DNA from: Maribacter litoralis
GTDB taxonomy: Bacteria; Bacteroidota; Bacteroidia; Flavobacteriales; Flavobacteriaceae
Length of the DNA stretch: 64,000 nt
Assembly (NCBI RefSeq): GCF_003075045.1
Contig: NZ_QCZD01000001.1
Span: 186,001-250,000 of the forward strand
Direction: 5' to 3'
In this document: positions 32,537 through 40,475 of the stretch, piece after piece
Layout of the letters: every line of letters starts with the position of its first letter
Position numbering within the stretch: the stretch's first letter is position 1
Notes under the pieces: model-generated
Databases searched by the model: none
Seen by the model: only the letters and a program-made list of their open reading frames with translations
What the model was told of the DNA's origin: nothing
Program-made: the position numbers and the translations under genes

Positions 32537-34381
32537 ATGGAAGTGGATAAAATGCTAAATTACATTACAAAGGTTATTGAACATATGCCACAAGATTGGT
32601 TGAACCTAACTACCCATCGGTTGGATATTTATAATGAAGAATTAGCGAAAGTTCAATTTTTAGATCAATTTAATGATTTAGCGAAGGAAGGGAATTCTGA
32701 TGTAGCTGCTTTGAGTAATTTACCAACTGCTTATGACTATATTCGATTGGGTCACCCGTTGTCTTGTGTTTTAGAATGGGCAATTGGTAATTTAAACGGG
32801 TTGCCGGCTGAGCAGGTCATCAGTTTTCAGTCAAAAACTGCTCCTGTTTTAGCTATCCTAAGAAAAAATCATTTAGAGCATAGAAATACACTCATTACTT
32901 ACGTGAACGAGCTTCCCGATTCTTTTGATATGAACGTGCTTAAAACGGTTTACGGCTTTTCATTTGAATTGAAAAAAGTAGATGATGCCGAAAATGTTGA
33001 TTCCTTTGATGGCAGCACCATTTTCATTGCTCAACAAGATGAGATTTCCAAATCGAACTTAGCGTCGAACATAGATTTTTATGTGCATATGTACGACCAC
33101 TTGGGTAGCGTATTAATGCTTAATGGAGATGAAAACAAAAAGTTCATCTCAGATATTCAACATTTTAGACGTAGGGAAACCGTTGCCATGACTCCCGCAA
33201 ACTGCCTTAGTGCCTTACAGTCTTTAGTGAAAGGTACATCCGTAGAAAATAAAAATCAGCATTTCGCAGAACATAAGGAGAAGGTGCACCAATTAATTAG
33301 AGAGGTTAGCGGTACTACAACCAACCCATTGGTGGCGTCTAGCGGACTATCCATTCAATATGCCATTATGATGGGATTGGTAGATTATGCTTTAGAAAAC
33401 TATAAGGATAAGGCGATTAAAATCGTTGTTCCGCCAAATTGCTATGGTGGTACCAATGACCAGGCTAGGCGAGTTGCCGCTTGTAGTGATGCCATAGAAA
33501 TTGTGGATTTACTGGTAGACGGAGATAATGATATGGTGCAAAGTATCGATACCGTTTTAGAGCAAATCGCTAAAGAAGATGCCATACCTTATATTATTGC
33601 AGAAATACCCACAAACCCGAGAGTTGAAGTTCCCGACCTTCAAAAACTAAGGGCGGTTTTAAGTGCAAAACGAAAAACCGCAAGTGGAGGAGAGGCTATA
33701 GATCCCGTATTTATTTTGGATCAAACTTTTTGCCCTAATGTCCATTTTTTAGGGGATGACGATATTCTTTCCTCCGTTAGAACCATTTCATTTGCGAGCG
33801 GATCTAAATTTCCTAGTGGTGGTAAATGTACAGCTGGTTACTGCATCGCGAATAAAAAGGGAGAGGACTTAATGAATAAAATAGCATTGCACCTTGATCT
33901 TTGTGATAATGTAGCAACAGACCTACAGCTGGAAATTCTTGCGGAGCAAATGCCATCTATGAACCAACGAATTAAAGATGCGTATACCAATACGCGTGAG
34001 TTTGTTCAGTTCATTGCAAAGACGTTGCCAGCGGCTAAAATCAATTTTGTTTCCGATGAGTTGGCAGCCGAAGGGTTTACACCATCTGTCTTTTCATTGG
34101 ATCTGCCTACCAAAGGAAATACCCCAGAAGAAAGGGAGGCGTATAAAAGAAAAATGAACGATAGGTTGATTCATTTAATGATAACTGAAATACCTAATGA
34201 AAGTAAGTACTGTGTTAGTTACGGACAGTTGAAAGGGTGCTACTGGACAATACCGGCAACATCTACACAAGGTACTACCAAAGAGGATGATAAAGATTAT
34301 ATAGCACGTGTGTCACTTTCTCCAAATATGGATTTAGAACGCCATAAAGAGGTCTTTTTAAAGTTTGTTGAAAGTATGTAA
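32537..34381 (+). CDS. Cys/Met-metabolism PLP enzyme, cystathionine gamma-synthase/lyase type, with N-terminal extension
   Basis: About 614 residues, long for this family (about 400). The C-terminal two thirds are fold-type I: TTTNPLVASSGLSIQYAIMM, PPNCYGGTNDQARRV (cofactor phosphate/substrate loop), VFILDQTFCPN with the PLP-ring Asp, and FASGSKFPSGGKCTAGYC with the likely Schiff-base Lys in S-G-S-K. The first 200 or so residues have no domain I can name. It converges on a cystathionine-beta-synthase-like gene 18 bases away. Together they would serve transsulfuration. Which direction of transsulfuration is not decidable here. Confidence 0.8.
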   Translation: MEVDKMLNYITKVIEHMPQDWLNLTTHRLDIYNEELAKVQFLDQFNDLAKEGNSDVAALSNLPTAYDYIRLGHPLSCVLEWAIGNLNGLPAEQVISFQSKTAPVLAILRKNHLEHRNTLITYVNELPDSFDMNVLKTVYGFSFELKKVDDAENVDSFDGSTIFIAQQDEISKSNLASNIDFYVHMYDHLGSVLMLNGDENKKFISDIQHFRRRETVAMTPANCLSALQSLVKGTSVENKNQHFAEHKEKVHQLIREVSGTTTNPLVASSGLSIQYAIMMGLVDYALENYKDKAIKIVVPPNCYGGTNDQARRVAACSDAIEIVDLLVDGDNDMVQSIDTVLEQIAKEDAIPYIIAEIPTNPRVEVPDLQKLRAVLSAKRKTASGGEAIDPVFILDQTFCPNVHFLGDDDILSSVRTISFASGSKFPSGGKCTAGYCIANKKGEDLMNKIALHLDLCDNVATDLQLEILAEQMPSMNQRIKDAYTNTREFVQFIAKTLPAAKINFVSDELAAEGFTPSVFSLDLPTKGNTPEEREAYKRKMNDRLIHLMITEIPNESKYCVSYGQLKGCYWTIPATSTQGTTKEDDKDYIARVSLSPNMDLERHKEVFLKFVESM

Positions 34382-34399
34382 AATTGGGTAGGGCAGGGG

Positions 34400-35398
34400 C
34401 TATTCTATATAGCCTTGTTCGCGCATCCATTCATCGTTGAACATTTTACCTACGTACCTGCTACCGTGGTCGTGAAACAAAACCACAACAACATCATCTT
34501 TGGTAAAGTGTTCTTTTAATTGCAACACACCTTTAACGGCAGATCCGGCGGAATTTCCTAAAAACATGCCTTCTTCTTTTGCCAACCTTTGCGTGTATAC
34601 CGCACCATCTTTATCGGTTACTTTGGTGAACCCGTCTATAATGCTGAAGTCCACATTTTTTGGCAGAATATCTTCACCAATGCCTTCGGTTACGTAAGGG
34701 TAGATTTCCTTTTCGTCAAAAATTCCGGTTTCATGGTATATCTTGAAAACACTACCATAGGTATCTACACCCCAAACTTTCACATTAGGATTCTGTTCTT
34801 TTAAATACTTTCCTACTCCAGATATGGTTCCTCCGGTACCCACACCCACTACAAAATGGGTAATCTTACCTTCGGTCTGCTTCCAAATTTCTGGTCCGGT
34901 ACTTTCGTAATGCGCTTTTGCGTTACTAGGGTTATCATACTGATTTACGTACCAACTATTTGGAGTTTCTTCTGCCAATCTTTTGGAAACCGAATAATAA
35001 GATCTAGGGTCATCTGGTTCTACTGCGGTTGGGCAAACCACAACTTGTGCACCTACCGCCCTTAAAATATCGCACTTTTCTTTAGACTGTTTATCCGCCA
35101 GTACAAAAATACATTTGTAACCTTTTACAATGGCAGCCAATGCCAGTCCCATGCCCGTATTTCCAGAGGTTCCTTCTATAATGGTTCCACCAGGCTTTAG
35201 TCTACCATCAGCTTCGGCATCTTCGATCATCTTTAACGCCATACGATCTTTGACCGAATTACCAGGGTTAAATGTCTCGTACTTAGCTAATACCAAACAT
35301 GGTAATTCCGCCGTAAGCGTATTGATTTTCACAAGGGGAGTATTACCAATTGTTTCAAGTATATTTTCTGCGTATTCCATAGCTGTTTTTAAAGTCAT
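34400..35398 (-). CDS. PLP-dependent cystathionine beta-synthase/cysteine synthase family enzyme
   Basis: The protein has 332 residues. Fold-type II marks: ETIGNTPLVKINTL, the PLP Lys in NPGNSVKDRMALKM, the substrate loop IEGTSGNTGMGLAL and the phosphate-binding GVGTGGTISGVGKY. The C-terminal part contains LGNSAGSAVKGVLQL and ends in EWMREQGYIE. Compared with the cysM product at 5265-6149 it is longer, and EDILPKNVDFSIID is typical of cystathionine beta-synthase-type enzymes without CBS domains. Its convergent neighbour is a gamma-family enzyme of the same pathway. M7 is an alternative start. Confidence 0.85.
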   Translation of the reverse strand: MTLKTAMEYAENILETIGNTPLVKINTLTAELPCLVLAKYETFNPGNSVKDRMALKMIEDAEADGRLKPGGTIIEGTSGNTGMGLALAAIVKGYKCIFVLADKQSKEKCDILRAVGAQVVVCPTAVEPDDPRSYYSVSKRLAEETPNSWYVNQYDNPSNAKAHYESTGPEIWKQTEGKITHFVVGVGTGGTISGVGKYLKEQNPNVKVWGVDTYGSVFKIYHETGIFDEKEIYPYVTEGIGEDILPKNVDFSIIDGFTKVTDKDGAVYTQRLAKEEGMFLGNSAGSAVKGVLQLKEHFTKDDVVVVLFHDHGSRYVGKMFNDEWMREQGYIE

Positions 35399-35559
35399 TC
35401 AAATGTATAAAACTAGATTGACCAAAGCAAAACTGTTGCAGATACATCAATATTTGATTTCAGCTTTTCGTCATAGCGAACGGAGTGAAGCTATCTTTTT
35501 ATTTGGAACACGCGAATCTAGTCTAAGTGACTTTAATTAATGATATTTAGTTGCATATC

Positions 35560-35602
35560 TTCAACAGTTTGCCACGTCGCGAAAAGCTCCTCGCAAAGAC
35601 GT
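35560..35602. repeat. Dispersed repeat, copy 2
   Basis: 41 of 43 bases identical to 28600-28642, in the same orientation. Confidence 0.8.
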
Positions 35603-35686
35603 TTTTATTTGTCAAAGTGACCGTAACGAGCTGTCCGTTTAATTGAAATATAACTATGATGCCGGCACAGAATATGAAAAACTGAA

Positions 35687-35728
35687 TACTGAATACCGAA
35701 TACTGAATACCGAATACTGAATACCGAA
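35687..35728. repeat. Tandem repeat, 14 bases x 3
   Basis: Three exact units of TACTGAATACCGAA with partial units on both sides. No spacers, so not a CRISPR. Confidence 0.9.
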
Positions 35729-35768
35729 TACTAATAGTGCCAACTGAAAATTAAGCACTAATAAACCC

Positions 35769-37952
35769 CTACCGTTTTAATGTAAAATGCCCATTTAAAC
35801 TAGTACCATCATCACGAGTAACTACAAACCAATAGTCAGATGCAGGCATGGTGTGTCCGTTATAGGTGCCGTCCCAAGAAGAAGTGCCGTTCAGCTGTTT
35901 TAGGAACTTGCCATACCTATCAAATATTTTAACGTTTAAAGCAGGTTCGGTATCTGCATAGTCTATAACCCATTCATCATTGATACCATCATTATTTGGG
36001 GTAAAGAATTTCGGAAAATACAAAATATATGCAAGGTCTTGGGTAATACCACAACCATTTTTATCTCTTACGTACACCGTATATTCTCCCGGTAGCAAGT
36101 CGGTAAACAAGGCACTGTCTTGGTAGTTATAATTATCTAGGGAATACTCGTAATCGCCCAGACTGGCATCAGATAAAATTACTTCAATACTGTTGTTATT
36201 TGCTGTCCAGTCTTGAATATCAAAATTGGAAATGGTTGCAACATTAGATAATACCACTTCAAAATTTTTGGTGGTACTGCAAGAGTACGTGCCGTGGTCT
36301 TCCGTTACGCTAACCCAATAGGCTCCAATGTTATCCGTAGTTACTGTAATGGTCTGCGTAGTTTCCCCGGTGGACCATTCATAATTATCAAAACCCAAGC
36401 CGGCATCGATGGTGACACGCTCATCGGCTTCGCATAATCCTATATAATCACCTAATGCGATTATGGGCGTTTTGGTTAGACTCAGGCTGATTTCCGCAAC
36501 TTGAGAACATTTATCACTCGAAACAATACGGACATACACTGTGGGATTCTCAACATTCCACATATACGACGTAGCTTGTGCTATTTCATCTTCCACAAGG
36601 GCATTTTCTGCTCCTGCACGCGTACTGTAGTAGTTATATTGGCAGTCCGTACAATTTGATAATTGTGATTCGTATGCCGTAACATCTACCAATTCTTCAT
36701 CGTCATTATCGGTGTCGCAAACATCAATGGTGATATCGTTCAATGCTAAAGATGGTGTTACAATATGTACGGTTATGGCAATTCGCTCTTCACTTTCGCA
36801 ACCATTAACGGTCTCTTGTGCGCCATAATAGGTATTGCCATCAACCAAACTGGTGGTTTCAGGTATAATATTCCCATCAGTTAAAGTATCGTACCAAATG
36901 GCTGAGCTACTGACTTCTATATTTTGAAGTGTTGGGTATTGCGTGGTGCAAAAAAATTGCTCGCTTTCACCTACCAATGCTTCTGGTTTTTCTAAAACTT
37001 CTACATAATATTCATCTGATGCTATTCTACAAGTAGTGCTGTTTATATTATCTCCGTTTGCTACACTTACCCGATATAAATAATCGCCTGCTGTGCTGGT
37101 ATCCGTAAAATGAAAATCGGTGGTGGTTTCTCCTGCAATATCATTCCAGCTATCACCATAATCATCGGAAAATTGCCATTGAAACCGTGGGTCTGAGTAT
37201 CCTGCAGATATTTCCGTTTGAAAGGTGTAATCTACTATTTCATCTTGGCAGACCACTAGATTGGTGCCTGACTCATTATCAATGGAATTCGTAATTGTTG
37301 GTCCGCAGGGTTTAAATGTAATATCATCTAAAACAATATCATTTCCCGGGTGCGCACTAGGTGCGGTATTGAGAATGGTAATGACCACTTCGGTGTCGCT
37401 GTCCAAGGTAAAAAAGAAGCCATACTGCACCCAGCTACCCGTTGCTGTTTGTTGTATGTCTCCTGTATTATAAGATCCTAGAATATTACCCGAGGTATCA
37501 CTGACCCTAAAGGTAACATCTGGGTGGTATTCATCGGTACCCGCACTTGGGTTCATTACATTCATGAGCCATGCCGAAAATTCATAGGTAGTATTACCAC
37601 AAAGCCCGGTGACGGATTTTCTGTAGAAAACACCCTCTTCTGAAAGTACCGCGCTATTAATGACCATCATATACCCATTGGTGTCGCCCGTATGATCACT
37701 TGTTACGTGCCATGCATTGCCTTTTAAACCACTGGTACTATTTGCAATGGTGTATTCGCCTTCGTCCAATTCTCCAGAACTGCTATAGGTAAAAGCCGTA
37801 ATTGCGGTACCTAGAGCTGCACCCAAGCTAGTGCCGGATCCAAAATTGATCTCGGCAACGGGATCACCCAAACTCCCTTCACATAATTGGGTGTAGGCTT
37901 GGGTGGTAATAATAAGACAACAGAACAGTAATAGATGGTGTTTGGTGACCAA
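35769..37952 (-). CDS. Secreted protein with T9SS type B C-terminal sorting domain
   Basis: The protein has 727 residues from a TTG start (an in-frame stop lies 15 bases upstream and no ATG precedes the signal peptide). Signal: VTKHHLLLFCCLIITTQAYT. A first domain (about 25-215) resembles carbohydrate-binding or adhesin modules (NFGSGTSLGAALGTAI; DNDIVLDDITFKPCG-like ending). Two or three Ig-like domains follow (225-620) with cysteines paired along them. The end (about 640-727) is a type B sorting domain: YFPKFFTPNNDGINDEW, then VKIFDRYGKFLKQL and SWDGTYNGHTMPASDYWF. It should be exported by the type IX system and left on the surface. Ligand unknown. Confidence 0.9.
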   Translation of the reverse strand: MVTKHHLLLFCCLIITTQAYTQLCEGSLGDPVAEINFGSGTSLGAALGTAITAFTYSSSGELDEGEYTIANSTSGLKGNAWHVTSDHTGDTNGYMMVINSAVLSEEGVFYRKSVTGLCGNTTYEFSAWLMNVMNPSAGTDEYHPDVTFRVSDTSGNILGSYNTGDIQQTATGSWVQYGFFFTLDSDTEVVITILNTAPSAHPGNDIVLDDITFKPCGPTITNSIDNESGTNLVVCQDEIVDYTFQTEISAGYSDPRFQWQFSDDYGDSWNDIAGETTTDFHFTDTSTAGDYLYRVSVANGDNINSTTCRIASDEYYVEVLEKPEALVGESEQFFCTTQYPTLQNIEVSSSAIWYDTLTDGNIIPETTSLVDGNTYYGAQETVNGCESEERIAITVHIVTPSLALNDITIDVCDTDNDDEELVDVTAYESQLSNCTDCQYNYYSTRAGAENALVEDEIAQATSYMWNVENPTVYVRIVSSDKCSQVAEISLSLTKTPIIALGDYIGLCEADERVTIDAGLGFDNYEWSTGETTQTITVTTDNIGAYWVSVTEDHGTYSCSTTKNFEVVLSNVATISNFDIQDWTANNNSIEVILSDASLGDYEYSLDNYNYQDSALFTDLLPGEYTVYVRDKNGCGITQDLAYILYFPKFFTPNNDGINDEWVIDYADTEPALNVKIFDRYGKFLKQLNGTSSWDGTYNGHTMPASDYWFVVTRDDGTSLNGHFTLKR

Positions 37953-37964
37953 TGTGTTTTTTAC

Positions 37965-37997
37965 TTAAATCTATTTAAGTACTTGTTGTTTATCAAA
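37965..37997 (-). promoter_or_regulatory. Promoter of the T9SS cargo gene
   Basis: On the minus strand TTTG (37997-37994) and TAGATTTA (37972-37965) are about 21 bases apart. The last base of the -7 box deviates from the consensus. Transcription would start close to 37958, only a few bases before the TTG start codon. Confidence 0.5.
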
Positions 37998-38309
37998 TAA
38001 ATTCAGCGAATGCATCTTTTAAATAAGTGAATACTGTAATTGGAGTTACTACAGTGAGATTTACCAATGTACTTAGGTCCTCGACTTCTCTTAGACTTGC
38101 ATAGATTTTTGATTGCGTTTACCTTTTCAATCTAAAACTAAAAAATAGTTGGTTTGAAGGAATTGTTTCGTTATCGGTCTTGTGTATGAGTAGTAGCGGT
38201 TTTTAAAGCACTACTTTTCAGATAGCAATATACTTTATTTAAACGACAAAACGGTTCGAGTTTGCACTCAAACCGCTATTGCTTATAAACGTTGTTGGCA
38301 TTTCGTATT
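37998..38309. other. Non-coding stretch holding the end of the DHFR/AraC module
   Basis: About 310 bases. The right half carries an imperfect palindrome (38252-38275, CGGTTCGAGT..ACTCAAACCG) and the cassette end repeat (38273-38302). The left half shows nothing I recognise. Confidence 0.7.
38252..38302. repeat. Cassette end repeat beside the DHFR-like gene, with hairpin
   Basis: CGGTTCGAGT (38252-38261) pairs with ACTCAAACCG (38266-38275) with one mismatch. CCGCTATT (38273-38280) and ACGTTGTT (38289-38296) match 30050-30073. GTTGGCATT (38294-38302) has its exact inverse AATGCCAAC at 39690-39698, across the two genes. Confidence 0.6.
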
Positions 38310-38849
38310 TTATCTTTTCCGCTTATAATGATTCTGTATTATTTGGTTTAGATAGGTTTTTGTTTCAATCAGTTCGTATTTCTGCTCGTTTGGCAATTCA
38401 GTAAACAAGGAAGAACCACCACCTAATAAAATCGGAATAGTCGTAAGAACCATTTCATCAATCAAATCTTCCTTTAAGAAATTCCTAATTGTTGTTCCTC
38501 CATCAATATATAATCTATCATATCCTCTTCCGTGAATTTGTTCTAAAATTTCTATTAGAGTTCCTTTGACTAAAAACGCCTTGTCTTTATGCGATTTAGG
38601 GATTTCTTTCAGTTTATTGCTCAATACAAAAACAGGTTTGGTGTAAGGCCAAGGAACATCAAAACTGATTACGGTTTCAAAAGTCGTTCGTCCCATAACG
38701 AGTGCATCAATTCCGTTAGAGAATTTCAAATATCCCATATCATTATTGTCAGGATTTGGAATAGAATGTAACCAATCAATCCCACCATTTTTGTCTGCGA
38801 TATAGCCATCCAAACTTGTTGCTATAAACACTTTATTTTTTCTATCCAT
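38310..38849 (-). CDS. Dihydrofolate-reductase-like (RibD C-terminal domain) reductase
   Basis: About 179 residues from ATG 38849 (M-D-R-K-N-K-V-F-I-A-T-S-L-D-G-Y). Family marks: IATSLDGYIADKNGGIDWL, VMGRTTFETVISFD, YDRLYIDGGTTIRNFL and PILLGGGSSLFTEL. Proteins of this type (YyaP/YwjB group) are NADPH-dependent reductases related to RibD; many are not true folate enzymes. The longer frame to 38894 is set aside because a -7 element (38876-38883) lies inside it. The gene is the second of a pair with an AraC regulator, 66 bases apart with its own promoter. Confidence 0.85.
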   Translation of the reverse strand: MDRKNKVFIATSLDGYIADKNGGIDWLHSIPNPDNNDMGYLKFSNGIDALVMGRTTFETVISFDVPWPYTKPVFVLSNKLKEIPKSHKDKAFLVKGTLIEILEQIHGRGYDRLYIDGGTTIRNFLKEDLIDEMVLTTIPILLGGGSSLFTELPNEQKYELIETKTYLNQIIQNHYKRKR

Positions 38850-38875
38850 ATCTGTACTTTGTTTAAACTTGAGTG

Positions 38876-38883
38876 CAAAATTA
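38876..38883 (-). promoter_or_regulatory. -7 promoter element of the DHFR-like gene
   Basis: TAATTTTG on the minus strand, exact TAnnTTTG. Start near 38870, leader of about 20 bases before ATG 38849. Confidence 0.6.
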
Positions 38884-38915
38884 AATAATTTCAACTCCTC
38901 GAAATTGTACAGAAT

Positions 38916-39662
38916 TTACCCTTTCACAAATTGTTTTGGTGTTAATCCACTATATTTTTTAAATGTTCTTATAAAATGCGATTGGTCATAAAAGCCACAG
39001 TCAAGACCTAAACTTGTGAGATTTTTATATTTATTGGCATTAATTTTAATTATTGCGTGATTGACTTGTTTTAACCTTAAATATTCGTTTGGTGTTATGT
39101 GAAAAGTATTCTTGAATTTTTGAATGAAACTCTTTTGAGAAATAGAAATTAAATTATTAAAATCCTTGATTCTCTTTGGTTCAGATATATTTTTATTTAG
39201 ATAAGTCTCAAATTTTATCAAATCATTTTCCAAGCGTGAATTTTGAAATAATTTAAACAGTTCTTTCTCAATTTTCTTTAAATCTGGTTTTGCTTTTATA
39301 AGAAACTGTTTAAACAAGATTTCAGATAAATCTCCAATTCTTGAGCTGTTAATTTGCCTTGCTATTAATCCATAACAAAACGGTTTTAAGATGAGTCCAA
39401 CGTTCAGATATTTGCCCGAAATTTCCGTATGGAATGGTTTTGTTTTTAGTCCCGATAATATTTGTTGATTGTTCTGAAAATTGAATTCCTCAACATTCTG
39501 CCCATTTATAGAAAACGAGTCGCCATAATTGAAAATCAATTCCGTGAACAAAGGTGCGTGATGAATTGCCTGAATTTCATAATTATCTGATTCGCCTGCC
39601 CAAATTACATCTATGAATTGATTAAGCGGATAATTTGGACGATATGTTTTAGTGTTTTTCAA
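38916..39662 (-). CDS. AraC-family transcriptional regulator
   Basis: The protein has 248 residues from a TTG start. A TGA is the directly preceding codon and no ATG lies near, so TTG is the only candidate. The N-terminal part (1-140) is a DUF6597-like sensor (YRPNYPLNQFIDVIWAGES). The C-terminal HTH pair is clear: SQKSFIQKFKNTFHITPNEY and LGLDCGFYDQSHFIRTFKKY, ending GLTPKQFVKG. It is divergent from nothing and lies upstream of the DHFR-like gene, which it may control. Both appear to belong to one cassette. Confidence 0.88.
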   Translation of the reverse strand: MKNTKTYRPNYPLNQFIDVIWAGESDNYEIQAIHHAPLFTELIFNYGDSFSINGQNVEEFNFQNNQQILSGLKTKPFHTEISGKYLNVGLILKPFCYGLIARQINSSRIGDLSEILFKQFLIKAKPDLKKIEKELFKLFQNSRLENDLIKFETYLNKNISEPKRIKDFNNLISISQKSFIQKFKNTFHITPNEYLRLKQVNHAIIKINANKYKNLTSLGLDCGFYDQSHFIRTFKKYSGLTPKQFVKG

Positions 39663-39689
39663 TCAATTTTCGGATGTTGCTTTAATATG

Positions 39690-39698
39690 AATGCCAAC
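39690..39698. repeat. Terminal inverted repeat, right copy
   Basis: AATGCCAAC, exact inverse of GTTGGCATT at 38294-38302, on the far side of the reductase and AraC genes. Confidence 0.5.
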
Positions 39699-39733
39699 GT
39701 AGAGCTAAGAAGAGTTTTAATTCTTTTTAGCGG
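39696..39733. repeat. Cassette boundary block 1, DHFR/AraC copy
   Basis: 31 of 38 bases identical to 32259-32296 without gaps, including AATTCTTTTTAG. Confidence 0.75.
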
Positions 39734-39778
39734 GTGATAACGAAGTTCGTTTTTTCAAAAATTAAAAGCAAATAGCTT

Positions 39779-39806
39779 TAAAGTGAGTTATAGTCAAGTT
39801 ATTAAC
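39779..39806. repeat. Cassette boundary block 2, DHFR/AraC copy
   Basis: TGAGTTAT followed by AAGTTATTAAC, matching 32370-32392. Confidence 0.6.
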
Positions 39807-39847
39807 GAAACAGATAAGAACACCGCAGTTTAAATAGATTGTGGGAA

Positions 39848-40420
39848 TTAGGACTCCTTTTTAATCTTACTCAAAAATTCATGTGTAATACCCAAGTAGC
39901 TAGAGGTTTGCCTGTCTGTGAGTTTTGAAGCGATCTCTGGGTATTTTGAGGTAAAGTGAAGATATCTTTCTTTAGCTGTCAAACTTTGGTTACGTACCAA
40001 TCGTCTTTGCCAAGCAACTACAGATTTTTGGAACATAATGCGAAATAGTTTCTCCGCTGATGGAATTGCTTCGTATAATTTTTCTTTATCAGTTTGAGAA
40101 ATGATCAACAATTCACTGTCCTCAAGTGCTTGAATATTAAGTTCAGATGGTTTGTTGTTCATGAAACTATCAATATCCATTAACCACCAATCTTTTGTAG
40201 CAAAAAACAGGGTATTCTCATTTCCTTTTTTATCCAAAGTAAAAGTTCTAAAACAACCATCTAAAACAAAACCTTCAAACTTGCAAGTTTCACCTTGTTG
40301 CAATAAATACGCTTTTTTAGCTATGGACTTGGGTTGAAAGTAACTACAGAATTGCTCTTGTTCAGTTTTGGTTAACCGTACAATGTTATTAATATGCGCT
40401 AGTAGTAAATCGTAAATCAT
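39848..40420 (-). CDS. Crp/Fnr-family transcriptional regulator
   Basis: The protein has 190 residues. The cyclic-nucleotide-binding-like beta roll (about 15-120: YLLQQGETCKFEGFVLDGCF; ENTLFFATKDWWLMD) is joined to a C-terminal helix-turn-helix (about 145-188: LTAKERYLHFTSKYPEIASK; RQTSSYLGITHEFLSKIKK). No cysteine cluster for an iron-sulfur centre and no clear cAMP-binding Arg are seen. It belongs to the large flavobacterial Crp group with unknown ligands. It starts 55 bases downstream of the thiD stop, in the same direction, and could be read from the thiamine operon. Confidence 0.88.
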   Translation of the reverse strand: MIYDLLLAHINNIVRLTKTEQEQFCSYFQPKSIAKKAYLLQQGETCKFEGFVLDGCFRTFTLDKKGNENTLFFATKDWWLMDIDSFMNNKPSELNIQALEDSELLIISQTDKEKLYEAIPSAEKLFRIMFQKSVVAWQRRLVRNQSLTAKERYLHFTSKYPEIASKLTDRQTSSYLGITHEFLSKIKKES

Positions 40421-40475
40421 TTATAGCATGTTTCTTCAAGCAATTCCAATTTGTCTTCAACAATTAAGATACCGC

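Larger units (their letters stand above)
35399..35768. other. Repeat-rich intergenic stretch
   Basis: About 370 bases without a supported gene. Contains a copy of the dispersed repeat (35560-35602), a tandem 14-base repeat (35687-35728) and a degenerate GCCAACTG/CACTAA tail. Part of it (about 35470-35500, CATAGCGAACGGAGTGAAG) also looks like the intergenic repeat type of 28446-28567. Confidence 0.75.
38294..39806 (-). mobile_element. Putative cassette-like module carrying DHFR-like reductase and AraC regulator
   Basis: The two genes are enclosed by the 9-base inverted repeat GTTGGCATT/AATGCCAAC and, outside the right one, by blocks 1 and 2 that also bound the RM module. No recombinase inside. 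The element interrupts nothing obvious: it lies between the T9SS cargo gene and the Crp/thiamine genes. Extent and mobility are inferred. Confidence 0.4.

Noticed and set aside
35130-35540. 136-codon plus-strand frame over the CBS-like gene
   Set aside because: Mostly antisense to that gene; its tail runs through intergenic repeat DNA.
35687-35728. Possible CRISPR-like array
   Set aside because: Units are contiguous (no spacers), and no cas gene is in the window.
38252-39806. Classical integron attC sites
   Set aside because: GTTRRRY/RYYYAAC pairs of the right spacing are not present; the boundaries are a different repeat, and no integron integrase is seen.
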